This document shows, in pieces, positions 55,737-64,000 of a stretch of 64,000 nucleotides of DNA; position 1 is the stretch's first letter; each line of letters begins with the position of its first letter. The notes under the pieces are model-generated. The model saw nothing but the letters and a program-made list of their open reading frames with translations, was not told the origin of the DNA and searched no databases. Source of the DNA: Meconema thalassinum (taxonomy: Eukaryota; Arthropoda; Insecta; Orthoptera; Tettigoniidae); NCBI GenBank assembly GCA_946902985.2, contig OX336391.1, positions 70,223,947-70,287,946 on the forward strand, written 5' to 3'. The position numbers were made by a program, and so were the translations under genes.

Positions 55737-56447
55737 GAATATTAAGTAGAGTGCATATCTTGTTCATAGTTTCTATGGTAGTGATGGCAAAAGAAACAAA
55801 ATAGGTGAAAGTGAGGGCAAAGGTTTTAGCCACATATAGCGGGTGACTCTGTAGATAGTGTTTTCTATGGAACTTATTGTAGCAGTTAACACTTAATGCA
55901 ATAATCATCGACACCGAAACACACATTTAAACTTTTATTAAAACCGAACAAACATTAACAGAGGCCCGTAATAGGTGTAGCTATATTTCCAGCACCGGAG
56001 TATAATTGGAATAACGGTGTACATAATGTAAACATGTTGGGAGTGCAAATCCAGGTCAATATTTTATGATACTATTTCGGAAGAGTGGGATTAAGCTGTT
56101 GGTTGATGAAAATTAAACATTCGGATTAAATTGTGCCAGTAAATGTGTGGGACGTTAGAGCGAGGCTTGTGGTGTGCCAAGAGTTGGATTGGCTTGCACT
56201 TTGTGGTGTGATTTATCTGGAAGGGTTACCAACTTGTATATATAGTAACAAACTACCACTTAAGGGGAGTTGTGACTGAATTTTGCGGATTTTGAAGCAA
56301 AAACTGTTTTTTTTGTTTTGTTCATACAAAAATAGCCCAATTCTTCCTCTTTCAGGAAATGATGTTATTTTAGTATTTCTGGCTATTGTTAGGCTTGTAG
56401 AGGCATCTTCGTATGAACCCGCATGACATTTATACATTTGAGCTGCT

Positions 56448-56493
<46 letters not shown>

Positions 56494-57139
56494 AGAAGAG
56501 GGGAAATGACCAGGAGACTTGTAAAATGGCAGAAAATATCTCGGGAAGAAAAAGCCAGGAGATGTGAAGGGGAAACATAAGGAGGAGGACAGTATATATT
56601 AACTTGCCTTTTTCTAGCATAGCTCTTTTCCAATGTGTTGCTGTGTACAATAAGTTCCTTCTGGTGCAATTCTTATCACACATTGTTGTAACTTGGTACA
56701 ATAGTTGCTAAAGGTACAGTAATGTAAATATGATTTGGGTTTGAACTGCTTTGAGTTTTAATGTAATTTTGATAGATAGATTTTAATTAATAATGCTGAA
56801 TTTCAAAAATATTTAAAATGAGAGTTTAAATATTTCTGGAAAGAACAGTTTCCATCTATCCAACAGCAACCCCAGAGCAATTGTTGTTTCTATACATTTT
56901 AACAGTATGTACAAAAAGAATTAGCTTGATCAAACGAAACCTTTGATTCGAGGGACTTTTTTACGGGACCACTTGTTTAAAACGAGAATGTTCAGTAACT
57001 CAAACACTAATGAAGTTATTTAAATATAAATTAGCACAACAGATGCCAGCAACTCTCTATGTAAAAGATTAAAATATGGTAATGCTATGATGAAAACTGT
57101 GAAATTTGAACAATTCAGCCACACCGCCCCTTAATAGAG
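55737..57139. other. No gene recognised; contains (AAT)n
   Basis: Non-coding. An (AAT)n microsatellite lies at about 56448-56491. Open frames across it (for example 56213-56701, minus) are low-complexity artefacts rich in Ile or Tyr. Confidence 0.55.
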
Positions 57140-58010
57140 ACTTGTCTGGCAATGAGGCAGACATTGAGGTTATGCAGGAGGAGCATGAGGACAGGAACAG
57201 GATCACGGTTGAAGAAGTGTAGAGGGTGGTAAATAAACAAGAATGTTGCACTCGGCAGGGGTAGTTGAATTTTAGCCAGAAATTGTAAAGTATAGTGGGA
57301 AAGCAGGGCTGAAATGGTTGGATAGGATAATCAAATTGGCATAGGGTTTAGGAAATGAACCCTCTGGCTAGAGAAAAGCAGTTATCACGCCAATTTATAA
57401 GCAAGCTAACAGGAAAGATTGCAAAAATTATAGCGGGATTTCTTTGATAAGTGTCCCGGGCAAAGTGTACTCAGTCATTGTTGAAAGGAGACTTCGATCA
57501 TTGGCCTAGAATAAGATGGATAAAAATCAGAGTGGCTTTAGACCACAACGAGAGTGTCAAGATCACAATTTGAGTATGCGCCAAGTTATTGAGAAATGCC
57601 ACGAGAGGAATAGACAGTTGGGTTTGTGTTACTTAAGGCGTACGATAGTGCACCCAGGGAGAAGATGCCTAGCATATTGAGGGATTATGGTATCGATGGA
57701 AGTCTGCTACAGGCAATCAAAAGTATTTATATATTATAATCAAATTACAGTGAGGGTTGATGGTAGGATGGGTTCATGGTTTCTACAGGAGTGAGACAAG
57801 GATTAAACCACTACTGTATTTGTTATTTGGACAATTTCTTTAAGGGCATAAACTGGCTGGCTGTATTTCAAGGTAAGTAGTCTGGCCTATTCGGATGACC
57901 TGGTTGTAATGACGGACTCCATCGAAAGCTTGCAAGCCAATATGTTTGAACTTGAAGAGAAATGTAGGGAGTATGGTATGAAGATCGGCATTTTAAAGAC
58001 AAAGGTTTTG

Positions 58011-58900
58011 TCCTTTGGAAGAAATGCAAGAAAATAGAAAGGCAGGTGAAAGGAACAAAGTAGGAGCAGGTGGAACAATAATTAATTCTCAATGAGACTA
58101 GAACGTGACTTTTACACTTGCATCAGATGTCATCGTAGCTTTAACATACTCTGTTTCATCTTCCGGGGGACATTACCTATTCAAAATAGTAACGATGGTC
58201 ACTACTGCACCTGAAATATGTGCTAACATATGTAAATATGTGTTTTTATTTATTGCTCTTTTAACAACGGCAGCCATGTTCCGACCGCGCTTGAATGTTG
58301 TCCAATTTTCAACAAGATGCACTCAATGGCACATACCGAGGAGCACACATTGTTGCCAACATGTGGGATAAAAATACACTACACTAATTAAATATTATTG
58401 GTGCTTGACAAAAACCGAGGATGTATATATAGCTAACGAATGTTGGTCTGGATTGAAATACTGTGCTAAGCAAAATCCATTGGTCTGGATTGAAATACTG
58501 TGCTAGGCAAAACCATTGGTTTGGATGAAATTTATTGATACGTTATGATATTCTCGATTGAGATTGTAGATTGTTAACTCGCAACACGCACAATCCATGT
58601 CTAACTTAAGACTGACACTTGGCACACTTTCACTTAACGGTGCTCTTTTGTGTAACGATAGCGGATATGACGTAGTACCGAATTTGCGGGGTTGGCAATG
58701 CCGTCTTTGACGATAACTCACGCGCATAATGGCGGACACAGTTAGACTTTTACCTATACAAGTCGTGATCTAAAAGGGGTATGAGTGTGGTTTATGGTTA
58801 GCGGAGGAGTAATCATTATTACTCCATTTCCTGATTTATTTTTCATAATTTATGGTAATTTGGCTATTTTACGTACTGTAGAACATTTTATCGTTAGTTC
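58011..58900. other. Unassigned insert in the RTE-like LINE
   Basis: This lies between the RT and C-terminal parts of the LINE. It contains a direct repeat of about 43 bases (TTGGTCTGGATTGAAATACTG at 58444 and 58482). No ORF or terminal repeats were identified. Confidence 0.4.
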
Positions 58901-59350
58901 GTATCTCATTCTGTGCTACTGAACTTTTTAAGTATTTGGGCTATGTATTCTCTCAGGTTGGTAGTACTGTATGGTGAAGAAAATAGGGTCGAGATGTAGA
59001 AAAGCCAATGCAGTGAGTTCTCAGTTGCGATGTTTAGCATTCTGTAAAAAAGAAGTTAGTGTAGCGACGAATCTCTCCCTACATCGCTCAGTATTTAGAC
59101 CGACCTTGCCGTATGGAAGTGAGAGCTGATACATAAGCTAGAGTTAACTGATATGAGTGTCGCAAGAATGATATCTGGGACAAATAGATGAGAGCAATGG
59201 CAGGGAGGTACTCGTAATGAAGAGATAAAGGCTATGTTAGAAATGAACATTCTAGATGACGCTATTCGTATGAGCCGACTCTGATGGTGGTGTCGTGTAG
59301 AGAATGAGGGAGGAGAGATAACCCAGAGGTTAATGAGTTTTGCTTTAGAG

Positions 59351-59708
59351 CAGTGGTTCTGAACCCGTAGAAGTCTGCGGACCACTCAGCGTGAAATTGA
59401 ATCATGTACGGACCACCCCTCCTCCCCTCCCCTCCCCTCCCCATCCACCCTCCCCCTCCCCCTAATACACCTTATCAGTTGTAACCCTTGCTCAATATCA
59501 CTTATTTTAAAGATATTTCAATTCAAAACCTGATAGTCATCGCCGCGAATACATTCGGACGATTCTCGTTCAATGCACATCGTTTTCGAAATCCCCATTT
59601 ATTGGCCACTTTTTTAATACGTGCTGCTGGACACTATTCTCCCGCGGACCACTCCCGAGTTACTCGAGGACCACCCGTGGTCCGTGGACCACCGGTTAAG
59701 AACCACTA
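59351..59708. mobile_element. hAT MITE with 8-bp target duplication
   Basis: The 358-bp element begins CAGTGGTTCTGAACC and ends GGTTAAGAACCACTA; the inverted ends match except at the first base and one internal base. It is flanked by CTTTAGAG (59343-59350 and 59709-59716), the 8-bp duplication typical of hAT. Removing it restores the LINE frame ...FALE/GKRSKGRPRRRW. There is no transposase; its interior is rich in GGACCAC repeats. Confidence 0.93.
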
Positions 59709-59885
59709 CTTTAGAGGGTAAGAGAAGTAAAGGTAGACCTAGGAGGCGATGGTTAGATTCAGTGTTTAATGATTTCAAAGTGAGAGGAGCAGAAGCAGAG
59801 GCGGCCGCAGTGCTAACTGCTAATAGGGGAACATAGAGGCGACTTGTTTGCAATTAGAGGCTTGCAAACTAGACTGGACGCTGAA

Positions 59886-60503
59886 ACGTAAAACTGTCTC
59901 AAATGAAAATGTATGTATGAAGGATGATTGGATAGGAAGCATGAAAATTGAATTCTGGCGCAACTAAGAGCCCCTTAGCCATCACTAGCGTCTCACTGGC
60001 TGAGAGTGGTAAAAGTCTTTGCATCATTTGGACAGGTGGTGTTGGGTGCAATGTTTTATGGTATGTAACATCGAGGTCACCTGCACCTGTTGACTTATAG
60101 TTATGCTACAGAAGGAAGAGTTTAGACTCCTCTAAAAATTAGGGCAGTGAGTAATGAAAAAGGCCATGAAAGACTAGTCTTTAAAAGTCTGAAGAGAACT
60201 GGAGTGTACTAAGGTAGTTATAGTTATTGTTTAAATGGGTGGAACAGGCAGGTCATCTTCCCCATTGACCAAGGGAGATCGGCAGGAAGATGAAAGACGA
60301 GCCTGGCACAATTAAGTAGACGTAGTGCATAATTCAGAACAGGCTCCGTATTTTTTTCATTATGTGCCCCACAAGTTGATTGCCCTGGGGTGATCACTAG
60401 TGGCATGCAGAGGCTATGAGACTGCACGATGATAGGCCTACATTTCCATTTGCAGCATATCAGTACGTTAATTAGGAAATATTTGTAAGAAGGCGAAAGA
60501 GTT
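59886..60503. other. No gene recognised
   Basis: Spacer between the LINE relic and the hAT element. No repeat or RNA gene was identified. Confidence 0.5.
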
Positions 60504-60734
60504 CAGACATGCCAACTATTACGAATTAATCGTAATCATTACGATTTTTCCCTTACGATTGCGCTCTTACGAATGAGTAACGTAAAATTACGAATTTTGG
60601 TTGAATTCGTGTTATTCTTTTAAAAATGGTGCCATGCGCTGTGATCGGAAGCGATTGGCAACTTTCGAACCCACTCGTCGTTTATTGATTCACGTGATCA
60701 TGCGCGTTCTGTCTGCGCGCGTGCTCTTATTTCT

Positions 60735-62899
60735 TTGTTACCGAGGTCAATGAACAAGTTAGTCTTAGCAAGAACCGAGAAGAAAGTGAATGCCTGCAGT
60801 ATGAAGCAGTTTTTAGTGCCAGAAATTGCGTGTGGAAGTGTTGTTGGAACTAGTGGTGATGGTGATAACAAAACTACGAAGAAGCAGAAAGTTGTTCAAA
60901 GATTTAGGGAGGAATATACAAAACTGTGGCCGTGGTTATTTCATTCTTCCAAATCTTCGTCCCACGTGTTTTGTACTGTGTGTTCCCGCGATTTTTCGGT
61001 TACACATGGCGGAAGAGATGACTGCCGGAAACATATCAACAGTAAAATTCACTCGGATTTCGTAAAACTGAGGGGTCCAACAAGAAATTAACCCGATGTT
61101 TAAGTAATTCTGAAGATAGAAATGCTATCACGAATGCGGAAGTTTTATTTACGGCTTTCGTTGTCGAACATAATCTGCCTTTGGCCTGCAGTGACCATGC
61201 CGGACATTTATTTTAAAAAATGTTTCCAGATTCAAAAATAGCATCCAAATTCAGTTGTGCGAGAACAAAAACAGGAGCGATAATTAGGAGTGTAGCCAGA
61301 TCCATCGATGAGAAAATTACGGACGCTTTAATGCATCAACCCTTCTCGCTCGCTACAGATGGCAGCAACGATTTTGACGATACTAAACTCTATCCGATAG
61401 TTGTTTCCTTCTTTGATGCAGAAGCAGGGATGATTGCTACGAAGATTTTAACCATCCAAGAATCGCGGGATAATACAGGAGAAGGTATTTTTAAAGTTTT
61501 AGATGGGGAACTGAGGAAGAGAAATATTCCATGGTATAATTGTGTTGGTTTTGCATGTGATAATGCTAGTACCATGACTGGCATTTCCAAAGGTGTTAGT
61601 TCTTTCATTTGCAAAGAAAATCAAAACATCCAAGTGCAAGGCTGTGCTTGTCATCTTGAGCACTCTGCTCAAAAAGGGTGTAATGGTGTTAAAAATGTCA
61701 ATGTTGAACAATTTTTAGTTGACATCTATTATTATTTACAGAAGAGCTCAAAGAGGAAACATATTTTGAAGCTTTGTCAGCAAGTCTTTGGGGAAAAGCC
61801 CCACAAGATAGAGAAATACGTTTCAACTAGATGGCTATCACTGTTGCAGTGTGTCGACAGAGTTTTGGAGCAGTGGAATCCATTGAACATTTTTTTCTGT
61901 GATACAGACCATGGCAATGCTGGCCCAAAATTTCAGCAAGTTAAGGAGCAGTTTGAAAATCCTTCAACCAAACTATACCTTTTGTTTCTCAGTTCTGTTC
62001 TTCCACTTTTCAATTCATTGTATATATTCCTGCAACAAGAGAAACCACTTATTCATCAGCTTCATTCTAAATCGAATAATTTTTTCACTGATATGTTGGT
62101 TAGATTTGTCAAAGCATCTGCAGTTTCCGACTCCGTTTTGTTTTCTGTTAACTTTGCTAGCAGAAAGTATCAGAAAATTGACAATGATTTGGTTGTTGGA
62201 GCTAAGACAAGAGCCTATATTAAAGAAGCTTCTTTGAATGAGCATTAAATGAAGATTTTTTTTTCTGATGTCAGATTGTTCTACTCTAAAACATGTGAGT
62301 ATATTTCCAAGAAGTGGCCCATCAAAGAAAAGTTTTTAGAGCATGCTGAAAATGCTGATGTGTTTCAGCGAAGAACCAAAGGTTATTCATCTATTGAATA
62401 CTTCACTGACCAGTTTCCTAAGGTACTGACAGCAGAGGAGACAGAATCCTTAGAATCAGAATTTAGTCGTTTCCAGTTCGATACGTTGAGTTTTGATAAG
62501 AATGAAACGGCTGACAAAATCTGGTGCGAAATTTCGAAGATTACCGATGTTTCTGGATTAACGAAGTACCCTTCACTAAGCAAACTTATGATGGCAATTC
62601 TTCTGGTCCCACATAGTAATTCTCCCACAGAACGTGTTTTTAGCTTGGCGAGGAAAAACAAAACTGAATTTCGTGCGAATATGAGTACAGAATTGCTAAG
62701 TTCTCTACTGGTCCAGAAAATGCAGATGATTTCGGATGGAAAACCTTGCCATCAGAGTACATTTACTAGACTCCAACTTCAAGATGCCAAACAAGCCACT
62801 CGTCTTCAAAATTTGAAGTGCGTACCCTCAACCTCCACCCAAGTATCTGGTATAGATGTAGATCTTGCAGAGGAGGCTGTTGATGAGGAGGGATTGTAA
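60735..62899 (+). pseudogene. hAT transposase (BED finger, core, dimerisation), broken
   Basis: The first part (to about 61085) has a basic N-terminus and a BED-like finger, CTVCSRDFSVTHGGRDDCRK with HINSKIH. A frame shift near 61085-61095 and a TAA at 61214-61216 interrupt it. The core carries FSLATDGSNDFDD (first catalytic Asp region), VGFACDNASTMTG (second Asp) and GCACHLEHSAQKG. A TAA at 62246-62248 separates it from the C-terminal part, which ends with the hAT dimerisation motif NSPTERVFSLARKNK. Two stops and one shift make it a pseudogene, but the frame is well preserved between them. The C-terminus has an acidic tail. Confidence 0.88.
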
Positions 62900-62959
62900 T
62901 TGGTAAGTAGCTATAATCTATTTTAAGTTGTATTACAGTAGATTATATTTTGTTTGAAT

Positions 62960-63020
62960 GTCGTACCCCCCCCCCTTCTATATTTTGTTTGAATAATGCC
63001 CCCCCCCCCTCCCCCCCCGG
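62960..63020. repeat. C-rich tract
   Basis: Two runs of 9 or more C separated by TTCTATATTTTGTTTGAAT. They lie inside the right end of the hAT element. Confidence 0.85.
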
Positions 63021-63069
63021 CACTCCGAGTTCGATTACTAATTGCTCTTTCTGAAAGTTGGCATCTCTG

Positions 63070-64000
63070 TTATTATAAATTTGGTAACCTTATGTTGAGG
63101 AAGTTTTATCTATACGTTACTTCATTCGTCAAACGATCATATTAATTCGACATCAATTACTAACGAAGGGCATTCCTAGAAGTCAACTCGAATGCCATGG
63201 CCTAGGCCTAAACTAAAAATTGCAAGCAAGGTGAAATCATAGTGTAATATTGTTCTTTCAGCGACATCACTATGCATTCATCAAAAGTTGTGTCTCCTAG
63301 TGGACGCATCGTTATGTTTTATTAATTTTATTTCCAGTGAGACACGTAAACGACCATTTGCCGTTTTTATTTACAGCTAGTTTTGATGTAGCGCTTTACT
63401 TTGCTGCTGATAGAGTGCTGTAAATTCCGCTCAGAAATAATGCACCCAATCTGTTGGCATGTGAGGCGTGTTGCCTATATGTAGCGAACTTCAAATACCA
63501 CTTGGTGGTATGTTGTGACAGCCATGAGGGTCAACTGTTGGCATGGTGAAGTAAGAAGTTGGAATCCCACCATTGGCAGACAGTTTTGACATTGTTGTTG
63601 TTGTTGTTGCCGGATCCAGCATTCATGGTTCAAGATTGTTATTGGCAGAAACAAAGTTTTATCATCGCTGGATAACATAGTTGGCAAACGTTTGTAGCGC
63701 TAGAATGAATTGTGTCAGTGGTGGTGCAGGAGCCATGCCGAGGTGGCTATGGGGGTCTATAACCCGGGACCAAGTCGTGAACTGAAATCTGGGTTGCGGC
63801 AGCGCTGAGCGGTGTTGTGGTGGTTGAGACCCTGTCCAAGAAGAGGCGCAAACTGAAGGACAGGGGTTCTGGAAAATACGTTAGTTGTGCTTGTGCGAAG
63901 CCCTCTGCGAGCAGGTAAAGTGCAGGTTTGCTTAGGAAGGAGTCCGGGAGAAAACTTGCAGAGCTGGCAGAACGCAACTACTTACCGCTCTGTCGTATAA
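63070..64000. other. No gene recognised
   Basis: Non-coding up to the window edge. A (TTG)n tract lies near 63591-63608. The plus-strand text from 63780 on is GC-richer and could be the start of another element or an exon, but nothing is recognisable. Confidence 0.45.

Larger units (their letters stand above)
57140..59885 (+). pseudogene. Decayed RTE-like LINE ORF2, interrupted
   Basis: Plus-strand RT motifs survive in shifting frames: NYSGISLISVPGKVYS near 57430, QSGFRPQREC near 57530, and LAYSDDLVVMTDS near 57885 (the YxDD box with a Ser). After unrelated sequence (58011-58900) the C-terminal domain appears (LGYVLSQVGSTV near 58940; ISGTNR-like region near 59180), is split by a hAT MITE (59351-59708) and continues RSKGRPRRRWLDSVFNDF, ending near 59840. 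Many stops indicate an old copy. Confidence 0.72.
60504..63069 (+). mobile_element. hAT DNA transposon with BED-type transposase
   Basis: The ends are inverted repeats, CAGACATGCCAACT (60504-60517) and AGTTGGCATCTCTG (63056-63069), with one mismatch. The element is 2,566 bp and holds a broken transposase. The 8-bp flanks (AAAGAGTT and TTATTATA) do not match, so a target duplication is not visible. A C-rich stretch (about 62966-63020) lies before the right end. Confidence 0.8.

Noticed and set aside
56213..56701. Minus-strand ORF of 162 residues with Ile/Tyr runs
   Set aside because: It is a translation of the (AAT)n microsatellite and has no domain.
63747..63977. Minus-strand 76-residue ORF near the right edge
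   Set aside because: It has no domain or context, and the GC-richer composition alone explains the open frame.
1..64000. CRISPR array or bacterial insertion sequence
   Set aside because: The repeats seen are TE ends, microsatellites and tandem duplications. Spliced genes and LTR/LINE elements show a eukaryotic genome, so neither is expected or seen.

Overview
This is a window of a large, repeat-choked arthropod nuclear genome. There are no operons or ribosome-binding sites. Genes are split by GT-AG introns, and most protein-like sequence belongs to transposable elements (TEs). The TE set (Ty1/copia, BEL/Pao, Ty3/gypsy, several LINE families, an intron-containing THAP P-element, hAT, a PIF/Harbinger-like MITE, tRNA-derived SINEs) and a multi-exon gene whose small acidic exons carry 'IKxEP' motifs point to an insect. 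I suspect a big-genome polyneopteran (Orthoptera, Blattodea or Phasmatodea), but that is inference only.

Layout. 1-4.1 kb: a left-truncated copia pol, an inverted copia RT piece, an internally deleted P-element copy and a 252-bp duplication. 4.1-7.3 kb: a minus-strand LINE with an (ATCT)n tail. 7.4-9.65 kb: two P-element deletion derivatives, one split by a SINE. 10.8-12.3 kb: two coding exons of a host gene (+). 12.6-15.8 kb: the best P-element copy (-), with four splice-linked exons. 15.8-20.4 kb: a SINE with a LINE tail nested in it, two LINE fragments and a LINE C-terminus with a zinc finger. 20.65-21.5 kb: a MITE flanked by TTA. 21.57-27.33 kb: BEL/Pao copy 1 (+), decayed. 27.55-33.38 kb: BEL/Pao copy 2 (-), almost intact. 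36.4 kb: a further host coding exon with its own ATG. 36.7-38.4 kb: LINE relic. 40.2-43.2+ kb: truncated Ty3/gypsy (-) with gag and pol separated by an in-frame TGA followed by CGG. 45.0-46.5 kb: a repeat array with inverted ends. 46.8-51.7 kb: three more host exons. 52.9-55.7 kb: Jockey-like LINE (-). 57.1-59.9 kb: decayed RTE-like LINE carrying a hAT MITE. 60.5-63.1 kb: a hAT element with a broken BED-type transposase.

Host gene. Six small exons on the plus strand (10.85, 12.2, 36.4, 46.8, 47.9 and 51.7 kb) have clean AG/GT borders and carry seven psi-K-x-E (SUMO-consensus) motifs. Most borders are phase 0. They look like the acidic leader exons of a C2H2 zinc-finger or other transcription-factor gene whose DNA-binding exon lies beyond the right edge. 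The introns are where nearly all the TEs sit.

I found no CRISPR array, rRNA gene or convincing functional tRNA gene; the tRNA-like sequences are SINE heads.
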